Below, one piece after another: positions 18,614-27,289 of a stretch of 64,000 nucleotides of DNA (position 1 is the first letter of the stretch; each line of letters starts with the position of its first letter). Source of the stretch: Salinisphaera sp963835375 (GTDB lineage Bacteria > Pseudomonadota > Gammaproteobacteria > Nevskiales > Salinisphaeraceae); contig CAWIGB010000032.1 in the NCBI GenBank assembly GCA_963835375.1, positions 62,001 to 126,000 on the forward strand, in the 5' to 3' direction. The notes beneath the pieces were generated by a model that saw only the letters and a list, made by a program, of their open reading frames with translations, ran no database searches and was not told the DNA's origin. The translations under genes and the position numbers were made by a program.

Positions 18614-19474
18614 ATGGCCCGGCTGCCACCAGTGGCCTGGCTGCAAGCCTTCGAAGCGGCGGGGCGCACGCTCAGCTTCACCCGGGCGGGCGAGGAACTG
18701 GCGATCACCCAGTCGGCCATCAGCCAGCGTATCCGTCTGCTGGAGGCCCGGCTGGGACAAGAATTGTTCATCCGCCATGCGCGCTCGCTCACGCTCACCG
18801 AGGCCGGCCGGGCCTGGCTGCCGAGCGTGCAGGAGGCGTTCGATCGGCTCGCCCACGGTACGGCCGAAATCTTCGGCCCCGAACCGGATGCGCCAGTCAC
18901 GATCCGCGCCACGCCGGCGATCCAGCAGTTCTGGCTCGCGCCGCGCCTGCAGGTCTTTCATCGCCAACGGCCGGAAACGCCGCTGCGCGTGGTCACCGGC
19001 GTATGGGCGGAAGATTTCATCGGCGAGGACGTGGATATGGAGATCCGCTACGGCGCCGGCGACTGGCCGCATCTCGTTCAGCAATCGCTGGGCACCGACG
19101 CCTTGACGGCCGTTTGTGCGCCGGCGCTTGCCGAAACCCTGGCTACCCCGGCCGCGCTCGCCGGCCATACGCTGCTGCATACCGCGGGCTTCGCGGTCGG
19201 CTGGCCGGCCTGGCTGGAAGCTGCCGGCCTGAGCGATATCGCCACGCGACATCTGTGGTGCGACACCCAGAGCATGACGCTGCGCCTTGCCGCTCAAGGC
19301 ACGGGGATCGCCCTGGCGCATCGGGGCCTGATCGGCGATCGTCGAATGCTGGTTGCCCCGTTCGAACTGGCCTGCCCGGCCCGCGAGCAGTTCGTGCTGA
19401 CCCGCCCGGAGCGACGCTCACTGCGCGCATCGGCCGCACAGCTCTGGAATCATCTGGTGGCGACAATCGACTAG
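18614..19474 (+). CDS. LysR family transcriptional regulator, GcvA-like
   Basis: 286 residues. The winged helix-turn-helix is at the N-terminus: PVAWLQAFEAAGRTLSFTRA, LAITQSAISQRIRLLEARLG, then LTEAGRAWLP. The effector domain follows, with WLAPRLQVFHRQRPETPLRV and EDVDMEIRYGAGDWP, wording typical of GcvA-like regulators. It is divergent from the gamma-butyrobetaine dioxygenase gene, so regulation of that gene is likely; the inducer is unknown. It is convergent with cyoB, whose stop lies 67 bases away. Intact frame. Confidence 0.88.
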   Translation: MARLPPVAWLQAFEAAGRTLSFTRAGEELAITQSAISQRIRLLEARLGQELFIRHARSLTLTEAGRAWLPSVQEAFDRLAHGTAEIFGPEPDAPVTIRATPAIQQFWLAPRLQVFHRQRPETPLRVVTGVWAEDFIGEDVDMEIRYGAGDWPHLVQQSLGTDALTAVCAPALAETLATPAALAGHTLLHTAGFAVGWPAWLEAAGLSDIATRHLWCDTQSMTLRLAAQGTGIALAHRGLIGDRRMLVAPFELACPAREQFVLTRPERRSLRASAAQLWNHLVATID

Positions 19475-19540
19475 GTGTTTGGTCCGCCGTGTTGATGGCG
19501 CACGGCTTGCCCCGGGCGGTTGCTTCGTTCTGCGGATCGA

Positions 19541-21586
19541 TCAGGTCGGACCGGTACGCTCGGGCGGCGGGAAAGACGATGCGCCCCCGGGCGCCGTGAT
19601 CAAATCGCTCTGGCGCCCCGCCAACCGGGCGTGATGCGCCTCCTCGATCCTCTTCACTTCTTCGGCCGGGATGACGAAACCGGTGTCGTCGTCACAGCCG
19701 TGCCAGATCACGGCCGTCAGCATGATCAAGGCGGCCAGCAATACCAGCCACCAGATGTGCCAGACCAGAGCGAAGCCGAACACGAACGAGGCGATGCCGA
19801 TGACGAACGCGATCGGCGTGTTCTTCATCGGCATGTGGATATCCTCGTACTGCGCCGGGCGGGCGTAGGCGCAGCCTCGAGCCTTCATGTCCCAGAAGGC
19901 ATCGCGGTCCGATACCTTGGGAATGACCGCGAAGTTGTATTCCGCCGGCGGCGAGGCGGTCGCCCATTCCAGGGTGCGTGCGTCCCAGGGATCGCCAGTC
20001 GGATCGGCCAGCGCCTCGCGATCGCGGATACTGACCCACAGCTGCACGATCTGGCAGACGATGCCACCCAGCACAACCAGCGCGCCGAGCGCGGCGATCC
20101 ACAGATAGGGCTCCCAGGCTGCGTCGGTATAGCTGTACATACGGCGCGGCATGCCCATGAGCCCCAGTACATAGAGCGGCATGAAAGCGAGGATGAAGCC
20201 GATCGCCCAGCCCCAGAACGCTCGCTTGCCCCAGGTCTCGTTCAACCGGAAGCCGAAGGCTTTGGGGAACCAGTAGTGGTAGCCAGCGAACAGCCCGAAG
20301 GCGGTCCCGGGAATCAGCACGTTGTGGAAGTGGGCAACCAGAAATTCCGAGTTGTGGGTCTTGTAGTCGACCCCGGGGATGGCCAGCAGCACGCCCGACA
20401 TGCCGCCGATGACGAACAGGATGATGAAGCCGACCGTCCAGTACATCGGCACCGACATCGTGATGCGCCCGCGGTACATCGTGCCCATCCAGTTGTAGAT
20501 CTTCACGCCGGTCGGGATGGCGATCAGCATGGTCGACAGCGAGAAGATGACGTTGCGCAGCGGGCCCTGGCCCATGGTGAAGAAATGATGGACCCACACC
20601 GCGAACGACAGCAGCGCGATCACCATGGTCGCGTACACCATGGAGGTATAGCCGAACAGCCGCTTGCGGCAGAACGTGGCGGTGACTTCGGAAAAGATGC
20701 CAAAGGCCGGCAGAATCAGGATATAGACCTCCGGGTGCCCCCAGGTCCAGAACATGCTCACGTACATCATCTGGTTGCCGCCGCCGTCGCCGGTGAAGAA
20801 GTGCATGCCGAAATAGCGGTCCAGGGTCAGCAGGCCCATCACCACGGTCAGCGCGGGGAACGAGAGGACGATCAGGATGGTGGTGCACAGCGTCGTCCAG
20901 GTGAACATCGGCATACGCATCAAGGTCATGCCCGGCGCCCGCTCGCGAATGATGGTGACCAGAAAGTTGACCCCGGTCAGCGTGGTACCGATGCCCGAGA
21001 TCTGGATGGCCCAGATCCAGTAGTCCACGCCGCTGTTGGGTGTCGTCGGCCATTCCGAATACGGCGCATAGCCGGTCCAACCGGCAGTGGAGAACTGCCC
21101 GACGACCAGCGAGGTCATGACCAGCAGCCCAGCCGCGACCGTCAACCAAAGGCTTACAGCGTTGAGAAACGGAAACGCCACATCTCGGGCGCCGATCTGG
21201 GTCGGCACCGCGATATTCATCAGCCCGATGATGAAGGGCATCATGAAGAAGAAGATCATCATGGTGCCGTGGCCGGAGAACAGCTGGGCGAAATGCTCGG
21301 CCGGCAGATAGCCGTGCATCCCCGGCCCGGCAGTGGCCTGCTGGGCACGCATCATGAGCGCATCGACGAATCCGCGCAGCAGGAACACGAAGCCGAGGAT
21401 GCAATACATGACGCCGATCTTCTTGTGATCAACGGTCGTGAACCAGTGCTGGTACAGATAGCCCCACATCCGATAACGCGTCGCCGCCCAGACGCAGAGC
21501 ATGCCGGTGATCGCCATCAGCACGGCGGCGGACATGATGATCGGGTCGTGGTAGGGGATGGCCTGCAGCGTCAATGTTCCGAACAT
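19541..21586 (-). CDS. cyoB: cytochrome o ubiquinol oxidase subunit I
   Basis: 681 residues, close to CyoB of E. coli. Catalytic subunit of a haem-copper quinol oxidase in the inner membrane. Seen: SGHGTMMIFFFMMPF with a low-spin haem ligand, WTWGHPEVYILILP with the His-Tyr pair at the CuB site, VWVHHFFTMG with the CuB His residues, and VAHFHNVLIPG with the haem ligands. At least 12 hydrophobic segments. It follows cyoA by 46 bases. No cyoC, cyoD or cyoE follows: downstream lies the end of the convergent LysR gene. The third and fourth subunits are therefore elsewhere or absent. Confidence 0.92.
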   Translation of the reverse strand: MFGTLTLQAIPYHDPIIMSAAVLMAITGMLCVWAATRYRMWGYLYQHWFTTVDHKKIGVMYCILGFVFLLRGFVDALMMRAQQATAGPGMHGYLPAEHFAQLFSGHGTMMIFFFMMPFIIGLMNIAVPTQIGARDVAFPFLNAVSLWLTVAAGLLVMTSLVVGQFSTAGWTGYAPYSEWPTTPNSGVDYWIWAIQISGIGTTLTGVNFLVTIIRERAPGMTLMRMPMFTWTTLCTTILIVLSFPALTVVMGLLTLDRYFGMHFFTGDGGGNQMMYVSMFWTWGHPEVYILILPAFGIFSEVTATFCRKRLFGYTSMVYATMVIALLSFAVWVHHFFTMGQGPLRNVIFSLSTMLIAIPTGVKIYNWMGTMYRGRITMSVPMYWTVGFIILFVIGGMSGVLLAIPGVDYKTHNSEFLVAHFHNVLIPGTAFGLFAGYHYWFPKAFGFRLNETWGKRAFWGWAIGFILAFMPLYVLGLMGMPRRMYSYTDAAWEPYLWIAALGALVVLGGIVCQIVQLWVSIRDREALADPTGDPWDARTLEWATASPPAEYNFAVIPKVSDRDAFWDMKARGCAYARPAQYEDIHMPMKNTPIAFVIGIASFVFGFALVWHIWWLVLLAALIMLTAVIWHGCDDDTGFVIPAEEVKRIEEAHHARLAGRQSDLITAPGGASSFPPPERTGPT

Positions 21587-21632
21587 GGCAACCTCCGTGC
21601 GCAGCTCCGCCGTGCGGCAAACGCCAGAAGCG

Positions 21633-22538
21633 CTACTGCATCAGGGTGAGCTGATGACGCGGCGTCCCGTGGTGGTACCGCCCGATCACGTCTTCGAACA
21701 GATTCGGCTCGACAGGCGAGAAATATTCGACGCGGTTGTTTTCGCTCGGCCTGGCAAGCTCGGCATAGCGCCCGGCATTCAGTACGCCTCCACTCGAACG
21801 AGCGCGGGCGATCCAGGCATCGAATTCGCGCCGGCTCATGGCCACGGCCTGGAACTGCTCGTCGGCGAAACCGTCGCCGTTGTACTGATAATTCTTGCCG
21901 AAATATGTGCCGGGCCGGAGCGCGTCCAGATGCAGCCGGGTCTGCATGCCGGGCATGACCATGATCTGACTGCCCAGCGCGGGCACCATGAAGGCCAGCA
22001 TGACCGTATCCGAAGTCAGGCGCAGGCTGGCCGTCGTATCCACAGGCAGGGCCATCTCGTTGAGCGCGGCTACGTGGTACTGCGGGTAGATGAACAGCCA
22101 CTTCCAGTCCATGCCGATCACCTCCACCTGCACCGGCGGCCCATGGCCAGCCGAGGCCATCGGCTTGTAGGGATCCAGCTGATAGGTCGAGTACGCGGTC
22201 ACCACGCCGAGAATGGCGATAATCACGATCGGCCCGCCCCAGAGAAACGCTTCGAGAATGTTGGAATGCGCCCAGTCGGGCCGGTAATCCGCTTTTTCGT
22301 TCGACGCCCGGTAGTGCCAGACGAAGAACAGCGTCAGCACGAACACCGGCACGAAAACGAAACCCATCAACCCGAGCGTGACGAACATCAGCGTGCGCTC
22401 GTCGTCGCCTACACTGCCGGCCGGGAAGAAGGCGGTGTAGTCGCTGGCCTTGCAGCCAGCCAGTAGCAACAAGCCGCCCAGCGCCGCCCCGCGGCGGGCC
22501 CGAACAAGCGTTCTTCCAGTCTGGCGTGGGATCGGCAT
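21633..22538 (-). CDS. cyoA: cytochrome o ubiquinol oxidase subunit II
   Basis: 301 residues from the ATG at 22538. LLLLAGCKASD is a lipobox, as in CyoA. Two membrane helices follow (FVTLGLMGFVFVPVFVLTLF and FLWGGPIVIIAILGVV). The periplasmic cupredoxin domain has VEVIGMDWKWLFIYPQ and FMVPALGSQIMVMPGM; it lacks the Cys-x3-Cys/His copper A ligands, so this is a quinol rather than cytochrome c oxidase. A typical CyoA extension (FDAWIARARSSGG) follows. First gene of a two-gene cyoAB unit. Confidence 0.9.
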   Translation of the reverse strand: MPIPRQTGRTLVRARRGAALGGLLLLAGCKASDYTAFFPAGSVGDDERTLMFVTLGLMGFVFVPVFVLTLFFVWHYRASNEKADYRPDWAHSNILEAFLWGGPIVIIAILGVVTAYSTYQLDPYKPMASAGHGPPVQVEVIGMDWKWLFIYPQYHVAALNEMALPVDTTASLRLTSDTVMLAFMVPALGSQIMVMPGMQTRLHLDALRPGTYFGKNYQYNGDGFADEQFQAVAMSRREFDAWIARARSSGGVLNAGRYAELARPSENNRVEYFSPVEPNLFEDVIGRYHHGTPRHQLTLMQ

Positions 22539-22565
22539 GGCGATGACGCGTATTCGCGCGTGGGC

Positions 22566-22889
22566 TGCGGCTTGAACTCCTCGACCGTCACATCGGCTGC
22601 GCCGCCCCACCCGCCGAACGACTCGACCCGGCGTCGCGCCACACCTCAATGAATACCGCGTTGTTCGAAGCAGCGATTGATCCCGCTCAACTTTCTGCCA
22701 CTGAGCGCGAGTCGTTCGCATCCGCGCCCACTCGAAACGGCAGCCGCGCCTCGCGGTGATGATGACCGCCTGGCTCCAGCCCGCGCCTTCGTGCACGACC
22801 GCCGCCAGCCGATCACCGCTAGCGTCGGAACCGAGCGCGGGCACAAGGCGAAATGGACCGCATCGGCAACTGCGGCCGCGTTGAATCAC
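22566..22889 (-). other. possible broken small gene upstream of cyoA
   Basis: Two minus-strand frames look protein-like when joined: one with RLAAVVHEGAGWSQAVII and WQKVERDQSLLRTTRYSL, and a second near 22550-22640 with SFGGWGGAADVTVEEF. An indel near 22640 would join them into a protein of about 110 residues ending just before cyoA. I do not recognise it. It may also be non-coding cyoA leader. Confidence 0.2.
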
Positions 22890-22927
22890 GGGGCATAAAG
22901 AGCCAGCTCACCCCCGTACGGCGGTTT

Positions 22928-22964
22928 GAGCCCGCAGGCGCGCCGGCCGCGCGCCTGCGGGCTC
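22928..22964. terminator. long perfect hairpin downstream of dksA-like gene
   Basis: Perfect 15-bp stem (GAGCCCGCAGGCGCG / CGCGCCTGCGGGCTC) around a 7-base loop. It lies 37 bases past the stop of the DksA/TraR gene and upstream of the cyoA region. No T-run follows on the minus strand, so it may block read-through or protect an RNA 3' end rather than be a classical intrinsic terminator. Confidence 0.5.
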
Positions 22965-23000
22965 AGCCAACGGCCGCGATCGGCCCGGCGCTCGGCCGCG

Positions 23001-23348
23001 TCATTCGGCGCATTCGATGCATTTGAGTGCCGCTGGGTCCAGCTCGAGCCGCCCCCTCGCGATCCATTCGCCGCATTCGATGCACTCGCCGTACCATCCT
23101 TCATCCAGCCGTTTCAGCGCCTGTTCGATACGCTGCAACTGCAGGGCGCGCCGTCGCTCCGCAGCCTGCGCCATGGCCTGGGACTGCAAGGCATCCATAC
23201 GCGACAGACGGCCCGTCGTGGTTTGATCCAGTTCCACCGTCGCGCGTTGGCTCTGCGATTGCCGGCTTTGATCGCGGTATTGGTCGCGCAAGGCTTCAAG
23301 CGCTTCGCGAACGGCCTCGTCGTCAAGTTCCGGGTGATTGTGATTCAT
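23001..23348 (-). CDS. DksA/TraR-family zinc-finger protein
   Basis: 115 residues. The N-terminal half is a charged coiled coil (EALEALRDQYRDQSRQSQSQ, then MAQAAERRRALQLQRIEQAL). The C-terminal half has GECIECGEWIARGRLELDP and KCIECAE, the four-Cys zinc finger of the family. DksA-like proteins enter the RNA polymerase secondary channel. This one is shorter than DksA (151) and lacks a clear D-x-x-D-x-A tip, so it may be a TraR/YbiI-type variant. It ends just before the 15-bp hairpin at 22928. Intact frame. Confidence 0.85.
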   Translation of the reverse strand: MNHNHPELDDEAVREALEALRDQYRDQSRQSQSQRATVELDQTTTGRLSRMDALQSQAMAQAAERRRALQLQRIEQALKRLDEGWYGECIECGEWIARGRLELDPAALKCIECAE

Positions 23349-23473
23349 GATCGCTTGAAGTCCTCATGCGGTGCGCTGTGCCCCAGCCCCCTTGCGCTTA
23401 TGAACCAGACTACTACCGCGCATGCGGGGTCGGTCGAGTCATCCTTGCAACCCCGATATGCGCGCCAGCCGCA

Positions 23474-24584
23474 TCATTGCGTCCGGGGGCATCTGCCGAG
23501 CGCGGATCCGCTAGCCCGCAGCTCAGCGGACAACGCATGTGTCAGCGCGCCGGCCGACAGGGGCCGCGCGAGGGGCGCCCCCTGCCCGGCCCATTGCGCG
23601 CCGAAACCAAAGTCGCCGGCCGCCTTGGCCGCGGCATGCAGCGCCTTCCCGGCATCGTAGGCCATCGGATAATCGGGAATCGCCGATGCATCGACCGCCA
23701 CGCCCAGTTCGGTGAACCGATTGGCGAGGCTGCGGGCCGGGCGCCCGGAAATAGCACCTGTCCACATGACCGGATCAGGCCACGCCGGGCTTAACAGCGC
23801 AGCGCGATAGCCCTCGTCGGCCAGACTCTCGTGGGTGGCGACATACGCCGTGCCCAGTTGCGCGGCCGCCGCGCCCAACGCGAGGGCCGCTGCGATGCCC
23901 GCCCCATCCATGATGCCGCCGGCCGCAATGATGGGCCGATCGATCTCGGTGGCCAATAGACGAGTCAAGGCCAGGGTGCCGAGTTGCTCGTCGGGGGCAT
24001 CCGGATCGAATACACCGCGATGGCCGCCAGCTTCGTAGCCCTGGGCGACAATCGCGTCCACACCGGCCGCTTCCGCTGCACGCGCTTCGGCCAGGCTGGT
24101 CGCGGAAGCGATCAGAACGATACCCGCATCGCGCAACACTTTAAGCCGGCGAGGCTCGGCCAGGCCGAAATGCAGGCTCACGACCGTCGGGCGCTTCTCG
24201 ATCAGCAGTTCCAGCATCGCGTCGTCGACCGTGAAACTGGTGTAGATCTCGTCGAGTGGCTGCGGCGGCACTGCATGGTACGAAGCGAAATACGGTCGCA
24301 GCCGCTTGGCCCACGCCGACTCCTTTTCCGGGTCGCGGCGCGCCGGCCGGTGCGCGAATACATTGACGTTGAGCGCACGCGAAGACCGGACGCGGAACTC
24401 GTCGATCATCTGTCCGGCCTTGGCCGCGCCGGCCGCGCCAACCCCGATGGCACCGAGTCCGCCGGCGTCGGATACTGCCGCCGCCATTCGCCCGGGAGGA
24501 CACCCCGGCCATTGGCGCCTGCAGTATCGGCACGTCGATATCCAGCCGGTCCAGGAACGCTGTCGTATTGGCTGACCTCATCAT
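23474..24584 (-). CDS. nitronate monooxygenase (one frameshift)
   Basis: FMN-dependent enzyme oxidising alkyl nitronates (2-nitropropane dioxygenase family). MMRSANTTAFLDRLDIDVPI and LQAPMAGV start the barrel; the frame shifts near 24500 and continues AAAVSDAGGLGAIGVGAAG. VDAIVAQGYEAGGHRGVF carries the catalytic His, and RPIIAAGGIMDGAGIAAALA and GAAAAQLGTAYVAT form the phosphate-binding region. Total about 370 residues. It lies 66 bases downstream of nsrR on the same strand, so joint control by nitrosative stress is plausible. Confidence 0.87.
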
Positions 24585-24650
24585 TCAATCCTTCGGGCAA
24601 TCACCGCCGGCAACGAACTGGAGCGGATCAAAAAAGACGCCACCGGTCTT

Positions 24651-25122
24651 TCACGGGTGTACATCGGGTGCATGAGCCGGGCTCTCGGCCGACGACTGCG
24701 CCAACAGGCCGCGGAGCGTTTGGTCATTCGAGACCAGCCCCGCCAGCGTGTAGCCATCCAGTACTTCGAGAAATGCCGCCTGGGCACGGCCCAAGGCCGC
24801 CTTGAGCTTGCAGGCCGGATCAATCGGGCAAGTCGAGTGCGGTCCGAAGCATTCCAGCAGCCGCAGGTTTTCGGTCTTGTCGTACCACCGCGCCGATATT
24901 GATCTCTGCCGGCGCGCGTGCCAGCGTCAGACCGCCGCCTCGTCCTCGCCGGCTGTCAATATGGCCAAGCTGGACAAGCGTTTGCGCCACCTTGGCCATA
25001 TGGTTCGCAGAGATGCCATAGCGTGTCGCCGCCGCCTGAACGGTCGCCGGCATGTGGTCGTCACGTACCGCCAGATAGATCAGCAGCCGCAGGGCATAAT
25101 CGGTGTGCGTGGTGAGTTGCAT
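24651..25122 (-). CDS. nsrR: Rrf2-family regulator, NsrR-like (one frameshift)
   Basis: Fe-S-dependent repressor sensing nitric oxide. MQLTTHTDYALRLLIYLAVR at the N-terminus, then the helix-turn-helix ISANHMAKVAQTLVQLGHID and wing SRRGRGGGLTLARAP. An extra base near 24875 breaks the frame. After it the sequence continues ENLRLLECFG, STCPIDPACKLKAALGRAQ with the three cluster Cys, and AAFLEVLDGYTLAGLV. I chose the ATG at 25122, since AAGGA sits 8-9 bases upstream; an in-frame ATG at 25128 is too close to it. Autoregulation is suggested by the palindrome at 25153. Confidence 0.8.
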
Positions 25123-25152
25123 GGGCATCGTCCTTAATCAGCAATCAGCATA

Positions 25153-25166
25153 CCGAATTAAATCGG
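25153..25166. promoter_or_regulatory. candidate NsrR/Rrf2 operator
   Basis: CCGAATTAAATCGG, a near-perfect inverted repeat (12 of 14 positions) with an AT-rich centre, 30 bases upstream of the nsrR start. Rrf2 regulators bind such short AT-centred palindromes, often in their own promoter. Binding is inferred. Confidence 0.45.
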
Positions 25167-25661
25167 CATGTCATCTGCCGATCGGGAAGTGCACCCAAGT
25201 CACAAGCCGGGGTGCCGGGCGGAGCCGACACGTGCCCGCGGCTCGGCACAAGACATCCGGCTCGTCGAACCATCGGGTGTAAACCGGCAGCGAGCCCAGC
25301 GGCCGCCTCCGTGCGCCGATGCCATGCGCCGCTGCCCTGGCCCACCGATAAACAATGGACCTGGGGGCCGCGACAACAACCCGGCTGCGGGGTTTCAAAT
25401 GCGAGGCGTGCACTTCAAGACCAGCCGCGAGCCGTGCATGAAGATCTGTCACCGCCTCCTGGATGAAACGGCCCGGCGTCTTCGCGGCCCGGATCGCGGC
25501 CGGAGATGTACGCCGATAGCGCATTACGGCACCGCGGCGATTCTTGTGCGCGAGAAGCCAGCATATTGCGCCGCCCGCCGGCCGCCAGCACACAGAAGCT
25601 CAAGTATCGAAGGCAAGCGGCGCCGAAGAACGGGGCGCCGCTTGATCGCCCATCGGCCGGC
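25167..25661. other. intergenic region, no supported gene
   Basis: About 495 bases between the nsrR promoter and the stop of the alpha/beta hydrolase. A minus-strand frame at 25171-25593 is open, but it has an Arg-rich composition, no ribosome-binding site and no motif. The only clear structure is the hairpin at 25615. Confidence 0.45.
25615..25643. terminator. hairpin downstream of alpha/beta hydrolase
   Basis: Perfect 10-bp stem (AAGCGGCGCC / GGCGCCGCTT) with a 9-base loop, 18 bases past the hydrolase stop codon on the minus strand. No T-run follows, so it is probably a GC-rich terminator or a processing site. Confidence 0.5.
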
Positions 25662-26503
25662 TCAGCCGAGGAACCGGCGAATCGCTGCCGCGATCTCCTC
25701 GGCGTGGGTTTCCAGGGCGAAGTGGCCGGTGTCGAAGAACTGCACCTCGGCCTCCGGCAGGTCGCGCTTGAACGCTTCGGCGCCCGGCGGCAGGAAGAAC
25801 GGGTCGTGGTGCTGCCCCCAGACCGCGAGGAACCGCGGCTGGTAGGTTCTGAAGTATTCCTGGAATGCCGGATACAGTTCGATGTTGTGGTGGTAGTCAC
25901 CGAACAGATCGAGCTGAACGTCGGCCATGCCCTCGCGCTCCAGATAGTGCATATCCAGCATATAGCCGTCCGGCGCAACACGTTCGGGCTCGGGTACGCC
26001 GTGGGTGTATTGCCAGATCGTGGTTTCTTCGGTCAGCAGCGTACGCAGGGCATCGCGGTTGGCCTGGGTCGGGTTTTCCCAGTAGGTGCGTACCGGGTTC
26101 CAGCCGTCGCCCAGGCCGTCTTCATAGGCATTGCCGTTCTGGCTGATGATCGCCGTGACGCGCTCGGGGTGGTTGCGCGCCAGCCGGAACCCGGTCGGCG
26201 CGCCGAAATCGAACACATACATGGCAAAGCGATCAAAGCCCACCTGGTCGGTGAAGGCTGCGATCGATTCCGCGAGGGATTCGAACGGTTTTCCTTGGGC
26301 AGATCCGAACGGCCAAAACCCGGCAGGTCCGGCGCAATCAGGTGATAGCGATCGGCCAGCTTCGGAATCAGATCGCGAAACATATGGCCCGACGTGGGAA
26401 AGCCGTGCAGCAGCAAAAGCTTCGGCGCGCCGGGCGTGCCCGCTTCGCGATAGAAAATGCTGAGGCCGTCGACATCGAGGCTGCGATAACGGATATCGGT
26501 CAT
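25662..26503 (-). CDS. alpha/beta hydrolase, haloalkane dehalogenase/epoxide hydrolase-like (one frameshift)
   Basis: About 280 residues. The N-terminus reads MTDIRYRSLDVDGLSIFYRE, then LLLLHGFPTSGHMFRDLIP (oxyanion HGFP) and HLIAPDLPGFGRSD. A frameshift near 26290 is followed by FDRFAMYVFDFGAPTGFRLA, where the nucleophile position is Asp rather than Ser, as in haloalkane dehalogenases and epoxide hydrolases. The lid follows, then FLAVWGQHHDPFFLPPGA and the catalytic His in FFDTGHFALETH. The substrate is unknown. It lies 32 bases downstream of the FMN-binding gene, so the two probably form an operon under the LysR gene at 27290. Confidence 0.82.
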
Positions 26504-26535
26504 GAGAGTCTCCTGGGTTCGGGCGATAAAAACGA

Positions 26536-27167
26536 TCAGATCGTCTCGATGCGCTCGAGACGGGCGGCAAGTGCGGCATTGGCCGCTTCGAGCTCAGCGA
26601 CGCGATCGCGCAGCGCCGTCTCCCGCTCGGCCACCTGTGCCGCGGTGTAGCGCGGCGTGATGTGCTGCGGGCAATTCCAGTCGAAGGCTTCGAGGCGGAG
26701 CAGGAACAGCCGTTCGGCAATGAATGCCGGCCTCCTGGGGCGCAATACGCGCGGTAAGCGACGGATCGGCGTCCAGTGCGCGTACTTCGGCATGCGCGAA
26801 GAGTTTCAGGCGCCGCCGCCTCGGGTAATCGACGAAGATCAGCGCCACGCGTCCGTTGCTCTGGATGTTGCCGAGGCTGATGTACTGCCAATTATCGCGA
26901 TAATCGGCGAAGCCTAGCGTACGGTCGTCCAGCACCTTAACGAAGCCCTGGCGCGCCGCCGCGGTGCTGGACGTACGGCCAGCCGTTATCCAGCACGCTG
27001 GCCATATAGAAACTGTCGCGGGCGGCGATGAAGTCGCGTTCGCTGTCGGTGAACCGATCAAAGGCGCGATGCCCGGCGAAGTCGGCCCAGAACGCACGAC
27101 TGCCCTCGGCCGCCTGGGTGGCCGCCACGCTCGGGGTCGCGGCGATATCGAGAAATCCGTAAGCCAT
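26536..27167 (-). CDS. pyridoxamine 5'-phosphate oxidase-fold FMN-binding protein (frameshifted)
   Basis: About 210 residues. MAYGFLDIAATPSVAATQAA begins the protein; SERDFIAARDSFYMASV and NGWPYVQHRGG form the first part of the split-barrel FMN fold. After a frameshift near 26950 come GFVKVLDDRTLGFADYRDN and SNGRVALIFVDYPRRRRLKL. A second indel near 26720 leads to the C-terminal RLFLLRLEAFDWNCPQHITP and a coiled coil ending AALAARLERIETI. This longer class often precedes an alpha/beta hydrolase. The reaction is unknown. Divergent from the LysR gene at 27290. Confidence 0.75.
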
Positions 27168-27289
27168 GAGTCGCTCGACTGCATCGGCGCGACCGGCGCC
27201 GTAATGAGTACGCGGCCTACCGTAAGGGCTTTCGGTATTCAGGATAAGCGGGCAATATCAGGATTTATTATCCCAAAAAACGGAAAGAC

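Noticed and set aside
19520..21649. A 709-codon open frame on the plus strand
   Set aside because: It is the antisense of cyoB; high third-position GC keeps such frames open. Composition (Arg/His/Asp-rich) is unnatural.
25171..25593. 140-codon open frame upstream of nsrR
   Set aside because: Arg-rich, no ribosome-binding site, no recognisable motif; judged non-coding.
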